Below, one piece after another: positions 1 through 7,219 of a stretch of 13,118 nt of DNA (positions are counted from its first letter, which is position 1; the number at the start of each line of letters is the position of its first letter). This DNA is from Coriobacteriales bacterium (GTDB taxonomy: Bacteria > Actinomycetota > Coriobacteriia > Coriobacteriales > UBA8131): NCBI GenBank assembly GCA_031286975.1, contig JAITTM010000123.1:1-13118 (forward strand). The letters run 5' to 3'. The translations under genes and the position numbers were made by a program. The notes beneath the pieces were generated by a model. That model was not told the origin of the DNA and ran no database searches. It was given only the letters and a program-made list of their open reading frames with translations.

Positions 1-1
1 C

Positions 2-466
2 GCCCCCGTGTTCACGCCGGTGCCCGAGGCGACTCCCGCCCCCGCCCCCGTGCCTGCTCCCGTGTTCACGCCAGCTCCTACTCCCACTCCCGAGCCTGCT
101 CCTGTCTCGGCACCCAGCCCCGACATCATCTTCGACTCCAGTGCCGCATCCAAGCCGGTGCCTATCGACGAGGGCTACTACAGCTACCCGCTCGATGTCT
201 GGACGCTCTCTGACGAGCCTGAGCCCAAGCGGTTGACCCCGCTTGACGATAAGCCGCTCGCCAAGAAGATCCCCGAGATCAGGATTCCCGTGCCGCCCGT
301 AGTCGAGGCAGCCCGAACACCCATAGGCGCGACCCCCGCAGCTGAAGCCCCCGCGACCCCCGCGACCCCCGCGACCCCCTCGGTCAGAACCCCCTGGCTG
401 CCCACCCTCACGCCCGAGCAGCAGGGCATCCCCGCACCGGGGCAGTCGCACACACAAGACGTATGA
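2..466 (+). CDS. Pro-rich protein of unknown function, 5'-truncated
   Basis: The frame is open from the first complete codon, so this is the C-terminal end (154 residues visible) of a longer protein. The GTG at 8 lies inside a repeat and is unlikely to be the start. The first 40 residues are Pro/Ala/Thr/Val-rich. The 14-base string cccgtgttcacgcc occurs at 5-18 and 59-72, a 54-bp (18-codon) spacing that suggests an imperfect in-frame repeat continuing upstream. A less biased stretch follows (around YYSYPLDVWTLSDEPEPK), then a PATPATPATP run encoded by three identical 9-bp units at 353-379. No membrane segment or catalytic motif is visible. The stop overlaps the next start as ATGA, so the two genes are probably co-translated. 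Low-complexity Pro-rich stretches often act as flexible or envelope-spanning linkers, but no function can be assigned here. Confidence 0.7.
   Translation, partial: APVFTPVPEATPAPAPVPAPVFTPAPTPTPEPAPVSAPSPDIIFDSSAASKPVPIDEGYYSYPLDVWTLSDEPEPKRLTPLDDKPLAKKIPEIRIPVPPVVEAARTPIGATPAAEAPATPATPATPSVRTPWLPTLTPEQQGIPAPGQSHTQDV
353..379 (+). repeat. Three perfect tandem copies of a 9-bp unit
   Basis: The unit gcgaccccc occurs three times in a row at 353-361, 362-370 and 371-379, with one more isolated copy at 329-337. In the Pro-rich frame it reads Ala-Thr-Pro, so copy-number change would keep the frame. It matches the period of the larger array at 8741-8857. Confidence 0.9.
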
Positions 467-1770
467 GCAACGCTAAACCGACACGACTGGATCGAGCCAA
501 ACGTCTCTTCTATCTTGTGTGGGCGGTTATCGGCATACTCGCGTTGATCGTCGCGGCGTTCTATGCGATCGGGCAGGTCTGGACCTCCATCTCGATCCTG
601 ATCTTCTCGGCATTCCTTGTCTTCATCATGCGCTCACCGGTTGCCTGGCTGGAGCGGCATCGTGTTCCCCGCGCGCTGGGCACCCTGATCGCCTACCTGT
701 CGACCCTGTTGCTGATCGCCCTTATCCTGCTTATCTTCATACCCATTCTTTGGGAGCAGATCATCGGGTTTGTCTCGCTGATTCCCAGTTATGTGAATGA
801 TGCCAGCGTGTTTTGGACCGGCGTCTACAACCAGTACTCCTACATCCTCGAGGACAGCAGGGTGCAGGATCTCGCGACCAACGCTGCCCACGAGATATCC
901 ACCTGGGCAGCGGGCTTTGCCTCACAATCCGCCGCGGGAGTCGTTATCGTGGGCACCAATGTGTTCTCGGCGTTCATGGTCATGGCGGTTTCGCTGGTTG
1001 TGGGCTTTTGGATACTCAAGGATCTGCCACGCATCAAGCGCGAGTTACTGCTCCTCATCGGGCCCAAACGTGAGGAGGACGCGCATATCATCGCCGCGAC
1101 CTGCTCACGCGCGTTGGGCGGTTATCTGCGCGGCATGCTGGTCAACTGCAGCTGCACGGGTCTGCTGGCGGGCATCGGCTACTACTTCATCGGTCTGCCT
1201 TATCCGGCGGTGCTGGGTCTGCTCACCGGCTTGATGAACTTCATCCCCTTTGTTGGCCCGTGGATCGCCGGCATCCTGGTGGCTGTCGTGGGGCTGTTTG
1301 TGAGCCCGCTGGCTGCCGTGCTCGCCATTGCAATCACCATCGCCGCCCAAAACGTGACCGATAACCTCATTGCGCCCCGCGTGATGGGTACGGCGGTCGA
1401 GCTGCATCCCAGCGTAGTGCTGATCGTGCTCTTTGCGGGTGGCGCGTTGGGCGGCATTCTGGGCATGATCGCTGCCGTTCCGGTTGCGGCTGCGATAAAA
1501 TCCCTCTTCGTCCATTATTTCGAGAAGCGCACGGGGCGCCAGCTGGCTGAGTCGGACGGAGCCTTGTTCAGGGGCAGGGCGACCCACGAGGCTAATCCGG
1601 CGGCAGACGCAGATGGCACCGCGCCTGCCGAAGAAACTTCCAAAGCAGAGGCTGAAGCTGAAGCCGGGGCAGCGAAGAAGCCCGCAAAAGCAGCCAGGGC
1701 TGGGGCAGCGGAGAAGCCCGCAAAAGCAGCTGGAAAGAAGCTCAAAGGAGTACTACGTGAAAAGTTCTGA
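463..1770 (+). CDS. AI-2E family (PF01594) membrane permease
   Basis: This 435-aa polytopic membrane protein belongs to the AI-2E/UPF0118 permease family. Members have been linked to autoinducer-2 export, Na+/H+ antiport or other small-molecule efflux, so the substrate cannot be inferred. Hydrophobic segments lie near residues 12-57, 68-95, 160-188 and 220-345, with a larger soluble part between the third and fourth, as is typical. Family signatures are visible: GLMNFIPFVGPWIAGI near residue 260, DNLIAPRVMG near 302, and the Gly-rich GGALGGILGMIAAVPVAAA near 328-346. After about residue 365 an Ala/Lys/Glu tail follows, with two in-frame copies of a 12-residue unit (GAAxKPAKAAxx). The start is taken from the ATGA overlap with the preceding gene. 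No good Shine-Dalgarno is seen, so translational coupling is likely. The last 14 bp overlap alaS. Confidence 0.88.
   Translation: MSNAKPTRLDRAKRLFYLVWAVIGILALIVAAFYAIGQVWTSISILIFSAFLVFIMRSPVAWLERHRVPRALGTLIAYLSTLLLIALILLIFIPILWEQIIGFVSLIPSYVNDASVFWTGVYNQYSYILEDSRVQDLATNAAHEISTWAAGFASQSAAGVVIVGTNVFSAFMVMAVSLVVGFWILKDLPRIKRELLLLIGPKREEDAHIIAATCSRALGGYLRGMLVNCSCTGLLAGIGYYFIGLPYPAVLGLLTGLMNFIPFVGPWIAGILVAVVGLFVSPLAAVLAIAITIAAQNVTDNLIAPRVMGTAVELHPSVVLIVLFAGGALGGILGMIAAVPVAAAIKSLFVHYFEKRTGRQLAESDGALFRGRATHEANPAADADGTAPAEETSKAEAEAEAGAAKKPAKAARAGAAEKPAKAAGKKLKGVLREKF
1666..1730 (+). repeat. 29-bp direct repeat in the permease C-terminal tail
   Basis: Positions 1666-1694 and 1702-1730 match at 28 of 29 bases, the difference being A at 1676 versus G at 1712. 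The 36-bp offset is in frame and duplicates a basic Ala/Lys segment containing KPAKAA. It ends 27 bp before the alaS start codon. Confidence 0.92.
1744..1750 (+). promoter_or_regulatory. Ribosome binding site fixing the alaS start
   Basis: The string aaaggag lies six bases before GTG 1757. It is a strong Shine-Dalgarno and lies inside the permease coding region. It supports GTG 1757 over the in-frame start at 1613, which would add 48 low-complexity residues read from the wrong frame of the permease tail. Confidence 0.8.
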
Positions 1771-4417
1771 GATCCGTGAGAAGTACCTTGCCTTCTTTGA
1801 GGCCAGAGGTAACAAGCGCCTGCCCTCATCCTCACTCATACCTGACGATCCCTCACTTTTGCTCACCTCGGCTGGCATGGTGCAGTTCAAGCCCTACTTC
1901 CTACAGCAAAAGCAACTCGAGGCACCCTACGTAGGCACCACCACGGCGCAAAAATGCGTGCGCACCACCGATATCGACGTCATCGGCACCGACGGGCGGC
2001 ACCTGAGCTTCTTCGAGATGCTGGGCAACTTTGCCTTTGGTGCCTACTTCAAGCAGGAGATGTGCGCCTGGGCCTATGAGTTCTCGACCGAGGTGTTGGG
2101 ATTTGACCCCGAACGCCTGTATTACACCGTCTATCTGGATGACGATGAGACCGTGGATATCTGGAAGTCGCTGGGCGTGCCCGAGAGCCACATCACCCGT
2201 CTGGGCGAAGCGGACAATTTTTGGACCGCCGGGCCAACCGGCCCCTGTGGTCCTTGTAGCGAGCTCTATTACGACCAAGGCTCCGAGGTCGGCTGCGGTC
2301 GCGCAGACTGCGCCCCTGGCTGCGACTGCGATCGCTTTTTGGAGTACTGGAACCTGGTGTTCACCCAATACGATCGTCAGGAGGACGGCACCCTGCTGCC
2401 CTTGCCCAAGAAGAACATCGACACCGGCATGGGTCTTGAGCGGGCGGCCACACTGCTGCAGGGCGTGACCTCCAACTTTGAGAGCGACATCCTGCGCGGC
2501 ATGATTGCCGTGGGCGAGCGGTTGAGCGGCGTACAGTATGGCACTGACGAGAAGACCGATCTGTCGCTGCGCATCGTGGCCGACCACGCACGCGCTGTAA
2601 CCTTCATGATAGCCGATGGCATCCTGCCCTCCAACGAGGGGCGCGGCTACGTGCTGCGCCGCCTGTTGCGTCGTGCCGTGCGTCACGGACAACTTTTGGG
2701 CATCGATCCGCCGTTTTTGGGCAGCTATGTGGCGGCAATCGTCGACGAGATGGGCGGCCCTTATCCCGAGCTGCTTGAGAACCGCAGCCTCATCGAGCGC
2801 ATCGTGCACGCTGAGGAGGAGCGCTTCAACCAGACGCTGCGCCAAGGGCAAAGCTACCTCGACCAGGAGCTGGCAGGCCTCAAAGGCGGCGCGGTTCTCT
2901 CCGGAAAAACCGCCTTTGAGCTGCACGACCGCTATGGGTTTCCCGTCGAACTCACGGTCGAGATCGCCAGCGAACAAGGCATCGAGGTCGACCACGCGGG
3001 CTTTGAGCGCCACATGACCGCCCAGCGCGAACGCGCTCGCGCACACGTCAAAGACGAGGCTTGGAGCACCTACGGCGGCGTATTCAGCGAGCTGCTGAGC
3101 GAGCAGGGCGCAAGCAGGTTTGTGGGCTATACCCAGCACGAGGCAACAACTCAGGTTGTCGCCCTGCTCGTGGATGGCAAACGCGTGCAGACGGTTGGCG
3201 AGGGGCAAAAAGCGCAGGTCGTCCTCGAGCAGACACCCTTTTATGCGGAGATGGGCGGGCAGCTTGGCGATACCGGCAGCCTGTTGAGCGAGCACGATCA
3301 GGGTAATTCCGAGTTTGTCGTCGAGGACACCAAGGTGTTTGCTGGTGGGGTCTATGCGCATCTTGGCTTTGTGCGCGGAAACCACGCTCCGGGCGTCCTT
3401 TGTGTGGGCGACAGCGTCCATGCCAGCATCGACAGCCAACGCCGCGCGCGCATCGAGCGCAATCACACGGCAACGCACCTGCTGCACCACGCGCTGCAAC
3501 AGGTGCTGGGCGAGCATGTCAAGCAGGCAGGCTCACTGGTGGCGCCCGACCGTCTGCGCTTCGACTTCACACATTTCGAGGCGGTCAGCGCCCAGCAGCT
3601 CGCCGAGGTGGAGCAGCTGGTCAACACCCTGGTGATGGAGGACAGCAGCGTCACCGCGCACGAGACCTCGCTTGATGAGGCACGTGCCAGCGGCGTGACG
3701 GCGCTTTTTGGCGAGAAGTACGGCGAACGTGTGCGCGTGCTCGAGGCGGGGCCCGCGTCACGTGAGCTCTGCGGCGGCACACACGTCACGCACACCGCGC
3801 AGATAGGCTTTCTCAAGATAACCGCCGAGACCTCCGTGGGTGCCAACCTGCGCCGCATCGAGGCCGTGACCAGCCTTGACGCGCTGGCCTACGTCAATCG
3901 TATCGAAGCAGAACTGCGCGCCACCGCCACCACCCTCAAAGCGTCGATCTTTGATGTTGCGGATAAGACCGTGGCAACACTTGCCCACACCCGCGGGCTT
4001 GAGGATGCCCTCAAGCAGAGCCGCAAGGCGGCTGCCTCCGATGATCTCGACGCGCTGCTCGGTGGCGCGCTTGATGCGGGGTATCCGCTGGTTGTCGCTC
4101 GCATCGATGGATGTGACGTGCAGGGCATCCGCGATGCCTGGGACGGTTTGCGGCAGAAGCTGCTGGCAGGTGAAGCCGCTGGCAGGGGTGCCGCCGTTGT
4201 TCTGGGCAGCATCACCCCCGCCGGCAGTCCGCTGCTGCTGGCTGCCGGTACAGCCGAGGCGGTTGCCGCCGGCTTTGATGCCGGAGCCCTCATCAAGGCC
4301 ATCTCGCCCGCCATCAAAGGCGGCGGTGGCGGCAAGCCCGCCCTGGCACAGGCCGGCGGCAAGGACGCTGGCGGCTTGGATACCGCCCTTGAGCAAGCAC
4401 GGGCGCACTTTGCGTAA
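1757..4417 (+). CDS. alaS: Alanyl-tRNA synthetase
   Basis: This cytoplasmic class II synthetase charges tRNA-Ala and edits mischarged Ser and Gly. From GTG 1757 it is 886 aa, close to the roughly 875 usual for bacteria. The N-terminal catalytic part holds the HLSFFEMLGNFAFGAYFK region (about residues 80-98) and the motif 3 string GMGLERAATLLQG (from about 224). The editing domain has HTATH (H570 and H574) and CGGTH (C672 to H676), the four metal ligands, all intact. The C-terminal C-Ala domain ends with the Gly-rich GGGGGKPALAQAGG near 855-868. The protein begins KSSEIREKYLAFFE, as expected for the family. The gene overlaps the upstream permease by 14 bp and has its own Shine-Dalgarno. No T-box-like leader is visible. 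Expression is probably from a promoter upstream of the window or in the preceding genes. Confidence 0.98.
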   Translation: MKSSEIREKYLAFFEARGNKRLPSSSLIPDDPSLLLTSAGMVQFKPYFLQQKQLEAPYVGTTTAQKCVRTTDIDVIGTDGRHLSFFEMLGNFAFGAYFKQEMCAWAYEFSTEVLGFDPERLYYTVYLDDDETVDIWKSLGVPESHITRLGEADNFWTAGPTGPCGPCSELYYDQGSEVGCGRADCAPGCDCDRFLEYWNLVFTQYDRQEDGTLLPLPKKNIDTGMGLERAATLLQGVTSNFESDILRGMIAVGERLSGVQYGTDEKTDLSLRIVADHARAVTFMIADGILPSNEGRGYVLRRLLRRAVRHGQLLGIDPPFLGSYVAAIVDEMGGPYPELLENRSLIERIVHAEEERFNQTLRQGQSYLDQELAGLKGGAVLSGKTAFELHDRYGFPVELTVEIASEQGIEVDHAGFERHMTAQRERARAHVKDEAWSTYGGVFSELLSEQGASRFVGYTQHEATTQVVALLVDGKRVQTVGEGQKAQVVLEQTPFYAEMGGQLGDTGSLLSEHDQGNSEFVVEDTKVFAGGVYAHLGFVRGNHAPGVLCVGDSVHASIDSQRRARIERNHTATHLLHHALQQVLGEHVKQAGSLVAPDRLRFDFTHFEAVSAQQLAEVEQLVNTLVMEDSSVTAHETSLDEARASGVTALFGEKYGERVRVLEAGPASRELCGGTHVTHTAQIGFLKITAETSVGANLRRIEAVTSLDALAYVNRIEAELRATATTLKASIFDVADKTVATLAHTRGLEDALKQSRKAAASDDLDALLGGALDAGYPLVVARIDGCDVQGIRDAWDGLRQKLLAGEAAGRGAAVVLGSITPAGSPLLLAAGTAEAVAAGFDAGALIKAISPAIKGGGGGKPALAQAGGKDAGGLDTALEQARAHFA

Positions 4418-4451
4418 CGCGACACTCTCCTGAGCTGCTATACCATAGACC

Positions 4452-4472
4452 AGTGTCCTGTTAGAGGGCACT
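4452..4472. promoter_or_regulatory. Inverted repeat downstream of alaS (operator or hairpin)
   Basis: The arms agtgtcct (4452-4459) and agggcact (4465-4472) are complementary except for one position, which forms a G-U pair in RNA. They enclose the 5-base loop gttag. A T-run (4487-4491) lies 14 bases downstream, too far for a standard intrinsic terminator. The element sits in the gap between alaS and the SDR gene. It could be a regulator site for the SDR gene or a weak terminator for alaS; the sequence does not decide. Confidence 0.45.
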
Positions 4473-4510
4473 AGAGACTCTGTACATTTTTAGCCGTTAC
4501 AGGGCACTAG
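4460..4510 (+). repeat. 15-bp direct repeats upstream of the SDR gene
   Basis: gttagagggcactag (4460-4474) and gttacagggcactag (4496-4510) differ at one base and start 36 bp apart. They bracket an AT-rich patch with a possible -10 (tacatt, 4483-4488). If that hexamer is used, one copy would lie around -35 to -21 and the other just after the transcription start, as an operator pair might. No convincing -35 was found, so the promoter itself is weakly supported. Confidence 0.5.
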
Positions 4511-4538
4511 GTTATTGGAACGCTTGAAGGGAGTCGTC

Positions 4539-5309
4539 ATGTCATCAGATATCTTCGACCTGTCTGGCAAGGTCGCGTTTGTTACGGGTGCCTCATCGGG
4601 GCTTGGTGTCCAGTTTGCCAAGGCGCTTGCAAAGCAGGGGGCCGACATCGCCATCATAGCGCGGAGGATCGAGAAACTCGAGGTCGTCAAGGCAGAGATC
4701 GAGGCTTTGGGCGTGCGCTGCTTTGCCACTACCTGCGATGTGCTCGTCGTTGACGAGATCAGGCGGGCCGTGGGCGAGATCAAGGATTTCTACGGGCGCA
4801 TCGACATCCTGGTCAACAGCGCAGGTGTCGCGCGCAATGTACCAGCGCAGGATCAGTCAGACGAGGATTGGCTCGCCGTTATCAACACCAACCTCAACAG
4901 CGTCTACTACGTTGCCCGCGAGGTGGGCAAGATCATGATCGAGCAGAACTACGGCAAGATCATCAACGTCGGTTCGATCCATAGCAACGTCGCCATGGCG
5001 GGCTTGGGCATATCGGCCTATACATCGGCAAAGGGCGGCGTGCGCATGCTCACCAAGGATCTGGCAAACGAGTGGGCCAAGTACAACATCACGGTCAACG
5101 CGATTGGGCCTTCTTACTTCAAATCCGAGATGACGGACAGCATCATCGACAGCCCGCCCTTCCAGCAGCTGCTCAAAGCCTACTGCCCCATGGGTCGCGC
5201 GGGCAAACCCGGTGAGCTGGATGGCGCAGTGGTCTATTTTGCCTCAGATGCCTCGAGCTTTACCACCGGCCAGCTCCTGCAGATCGACGGCGGCTGGACC
5301 GCCATCTAG
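4539..5309 (+). CDS. SDR-family oxidoreductase, gluconate 5-dehydrogenase-like
   Basis: This classical short-chain dehydrogenase/reductase (256 aa) interconverts an alcohol and a ketone with NAD(P). The Rossmann motif TGASSGLG is near residues 16-23, and NSAG (usually NNAG) near 93-96. The catalytic Tyr/Lys is Y161-T-S-A-K165 and the active-site Ser is probably S146 of GSIHS. The Ser-Tyr spacing is 15 rather than the usual 13, implying a two-residue longer loop. GPSYFKSEMT, the ASDASSFTTGQ segment and the terminal DGG resemble bacterial gluconate 5-dehydrogenases (IdnO type), but SDR substrates are hard to predict and a hydroxysteroid, sugar or other substrate is possible. ATG 4539 is chosen over TTG 4515 because agggag lies five bases upstream of it. 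The gene separates alaS from ruvX, which are often adjacent in Gram-positives, so it may be a lineage-specific insertion. Confidence 0.9.
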   Translation: MSSDIFDLSGKVAFVTGASSGLGVQFAKALAKQGADIAIIARRIEKLEVVKAEIEALGVRCFATTCDVLVVDEIRRAVGEIKDFYGRIDILVNSAGVARNVPAQDQSDEDWLAVINTNLNSVYYVAREVGKIMIEQNYGKIINVGSIHSNVAMAGLGISAYTSAKGGVRMLTKDLANEWAKYNITVNAIGPSYFKSEMTDSIIDSPPFQQLLKAYCPMGRAGKPGELDGAVVYFASDASSFTTGQLLQIDGGWTAI

Positions 5310-5318
5310 GGTAGGCTC

Positions 5319-5765
5319 ATGCCCATGAGGATACTGGCACTCGATATTGGGGAGAAGCGCACGGGCGTTGCGATAAGCGACGCATCCGGCAGGGTTGCGA
5401 GCCCCGTAGACGTTCTGGATACTGTTGACGTGCTGGCGCAGGCGCCGCGGTTTAGGCGCGTTATCGAGGACTATGAACCCGGTCTTCTCCTTTGCGGGGT
5501 TCCCCTGTCACTTGATGGCGAGGCAAACATGCAGGCGCTAAGAACGCAGGCGCTCGCCCAGCAGATCGCCCAGCAGTTGGGGCTGCCCCTGGCATTTCAG
5601 GACGAGCGGCTCTCGAGCCAGGAGGCCAGGCGCATACTGCGTGAGTCGGGGCACAGTGAGCGTAGCATGCGGGGCAAGGTGGACATGATCGCGGCGTCGC
5701 TCTTTTTGCAGACTTATCTTGACGAGCAGGCCAAAAGAGTGCAGGCCAAAAGAGACAGCGATTGA
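5319..5765 (+). CDS. ruvX: Putative Holliday junction resolvase RuvX (YqgF)
   Basis: This is an RNase H-fold YqgF/RuvX protein of 148 aa, a typical length (about 135-150). The family is linked to Holliday-junction resolution and to pre-16S rRNA 5' end processing. The N-terminal strand LALDIGEKRTGVAISD carries the first catalytic Asp (D9). The mid-region DERLSSQEARR carries D95 and E96, and the C-terminal VDMIAASLFLQTYLD carries D122; all family signatures are intact. The start could be ATG 5319 or ATG 5325. An aggg lies seven bases before 5319 and an agg nine bases before 5325, so the choice is open by two residues. It starts nine bases after the SDR stop and is probably co-transcribed with that gene. 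Confidence 0.95.
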   Translation: MPMRILALDIGEKRTGVAISDASGRVASPVDVLDTVDVLAQAPRFRRVIEDYEPGLLLCGVPLSLDGEANMQALRTQALAQQIAQQLGLPLAFQDERLSSQEARRILRESGHSERSMRGKVDMIAASLFLQTYLDEQAKRVQAKRDSD

Positions 5766-5784
5766 TCGCGGCGCGGGGCTGATG

Positions 5785-5793
5785 TGCTAAAAT
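5785..5793 (+). promoter_or_regulatory. Candidate extended -10 promoter for mltG
   Basis: The string tgctaaaat matches an extended -10 (TGN then TAAAAT), just after ruvX. A possible -35 (ttgatc, 5762-5767) is 20 bp upstream, longer than ideal, but extended -10 promoters depend less on the -35. Transcription would start near 5800 and give mltG a GC-rich leader of about 95 nt. Confidence 0.4.
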
Positions 5794-5802
5794 GAGCGGC
5801 CT

Positions 5803-5878
5803 GCGCACTGAGTAACGTGCGCGCAGCGAGCGCAGGGGTGCGCGGGAATACAGCAAGTGCAGCGAGCGCGTGACGCGC
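5803..5878 (+). repeat. GC-rich leader with hairpins and an 11-bp direct repeat
   Basis: gcagcgagcgc occurs at 5823-5833 and 5859-5869. Two potential hairpins flank or overlap these copies: gcgcac/gtgcgc (5803-5808 with 5817-5822, 8-nt loop) and gcgcg/cgcgc (5866-5870 with 5874-5878, 3-nt loop). None is followed by a T-run, so these do not look like intrinsic terminators. The region lies between the candidate promoter and the mltG start. Confidence 0.5.
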
Positions 5879-5894
5879 GCAAGGGGTTCAGGGG

Positions 5895-7217
5895 ATGCAG
5901 TCAGTGCGACAAGCACGGTTACGGATGAACGGATTGAGGGAAATGCCAGAATACAGAGGAAAGCACAGCTCGCCGTCGGGGCCTGACTTTGGTCGCTTTG
6001 ACCTTCTTGGCGGTCAGCCCACTACACGCTCGAGTTCTCACCAGAGCGCCGGTGGTGGCTCGAACGCAAAGGCGGGGGGGCATCAGCCGTTTTTTGTCAA
6101 GCGTTCCGCCGCCGCCCATCGCAGAGCCGCTCGACAGTTTCCCTCCTATGACACCTCGGCCATCAGACCGCAGCAAAACAAGCTGACCATCGCCTTGACT
6201 ATCGCTTTGGTGGTGCTGGTGCTGGGTGGTCTGGTTTTTGGCAGCATCACGCTGTATGGCATGTTCTCGCCGGAGCGGGAGATCGCTCCGGGGCACACGG
6301 TTACGGTGACCATCGAGTCGGGCACCGGCGCGATCGAGATCGCCCGCCAACTCAAAGAGGCAGGGGTGATCACGGATGAGCAGGCCTTCAGGCAGGCGCT
6401 TGTTGACCACAATGCGGCGGAGAAGCTCCAACCGGGCAGCTATACGCTCAAGACCGGCATGGATCTGGATGAGCTCATCAGTCTTCTGGTGACGGGTCCC
6501 GTCGTCTTTCCCGAGGGCAATAAGCTCACCATCCCCGAGGGGCTTACCGCCGAGGCAACCGCGGCGCGGGTTCAAGACGCCTGCGGCATAGCGGCGGCCG
6601 ATTTTCTCGCCTGTGTATACGATGCCAGCCGCTACCTGGCGGATTATCCCTTCCTCGAAGGCGTGTACAACAACTCGCTTGAAGGCTTTTTGTATCCCAA
6701 GACCTATATGGTGCCCTTTAACGCTTCTGCAGATGACGTGGTGCGCATCCTGCTTACGCAGTTTGCCATCGAGACGGCGAACCTCGACATGAACTACGCT
6801 TTGGATAAGAACCTCAGCCTCTTTGACGTGGTGACCATCGCCTCGCTCATCGAGAACGAGACAGCGAACCCCGACGAGCGCCCCCTTGTTGCCAGCGTGG
6901 TCTACAACCGCCTGCGCGCAGACATGCGCCTGCAAATCGACGCGACGGTCATCTATGCGCTGGGCGCTGCCTTTACGGGGCCTCCGGTCACCTATAAGGA
7001 TCTCGAGGTCGATAGCCCTTACAACACCTACCAGGTATCCGGTCTGCCCGCGGGTCCCATCTGCTCGCCGCGCTTTGAGAGTATCGAGGCCGCCGCACAT
7101 CCCACCGAGACCGACTACCTGTTTTACGTGGTCACCTCGGACGCGGGCACGCACTCGTTCTTTGCGACCGAAGCTGAGTTCGATGTTGCCAGAGAGTCAT
7201 ACCTCGGAGCTCAGTAG
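5895..7217 (+). CDS. mltG: Endolytic murein transglycosylase MltG (YceG)
   Basis: This membrane-anchored lytic transglycosylase cuts nascent glycan strands and sets their length. The layout is a Ser/Gly/Arg-rich cytoplasmic segment (residues 1-95), one transmembrane helix (about 96-122), and an extracellular YceG region. Signatures are the LysM-like part PGSYTLKTGMDLDELISLL, the catalytic region ASLIENETANPDER with E320 and E322 in the conserved EKET-like motif, NRLRADMRLQIDATVIYALG (D349; the usual DPTV reads DATV), and NTYQVSGLPAGPI. At 440 aa it exceeds E. coli MltG (about 340) because of the cytoplasmic extension. ATG 5895 is preferred because aagggg lies eight bases upstream. ATG 5925 lacks a Shine-Dalgarno, and at ATG 5943 the gaggg is only two bases away. 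The next gene begins two bases after the stop. Confidence 0.95.
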   Translation: MQSVRQARLRMNGLREMPEYRGKHSSPSGPDFGRFDLLGGQPTTRSSSHQSAGGGSNAKAGGHQPFFVKRSAAAHRRAARQFPSYDTSAIRPQQNKLTIALTIALVVLVLGGLVFGSITLYGMFSPEREIAPGHTVTVTIESGTGAIEIARQLKEAGVITDEQAFRQALVDHNAAEKLQPGSYTLKTGMDLDELISLLVTGPVVFPEGNKLTIPEGLTAEATAARVQDACGIAAADFLACVYDASRYLADYPFLEGVYNNSLEGFLYPKTYMVPFNASADDVVRILLTQFAIETANLDMNYALDKNLSLFDVVTIASLIENETANPDERPLVASVVYNRLRADMRLQIDATVIYALGAAFTGPPVTYKDLEVDSPYNTYQVSGLPAGPICSPRFESIEAAAHPTETDYLFYVVTSDAGTHSFFATEAEFDVARESYLGAQ

Positions 7218-7219
7218 CC

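Noticed and set aside
1613..1756. N-terminal extension of alaS to 1613
   Set aside because: The extra 48 residues are Lys/Pro/Gln low complexity from an alternate frame of the permease tail, while GTG 1757 has an ideal Shine-Dalgarno and gives the family-standard N terminus.
1901..3517. A 538-codon open frame on the minus strand within alaS
   Set aside because: It is antisense to a fully supported alaS, has no recognisable domain, and long antisense frames are common in GC-rich genes with strong codon bias.
4418..4538. Intrinsic terminator after alaS
   Set aside because: The hairpin at 4452-4472 is 14 bases from the nearest T-run, so the canonical arrangement is not met; it is listed as an inverted repeat instead.
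5792..5815. A 7-codon ORF in the mltG leader
   Set aside because: It has no Shine-Dalgarno and would start at or before the likely transcription start; its length is within chance.
5919..7154. A 411-codon open frame on the minus strand within mltG
   Set aside because: It mirrors the codon pattern of mltG and shows no family motif or Shine-Dalgarno evidence.
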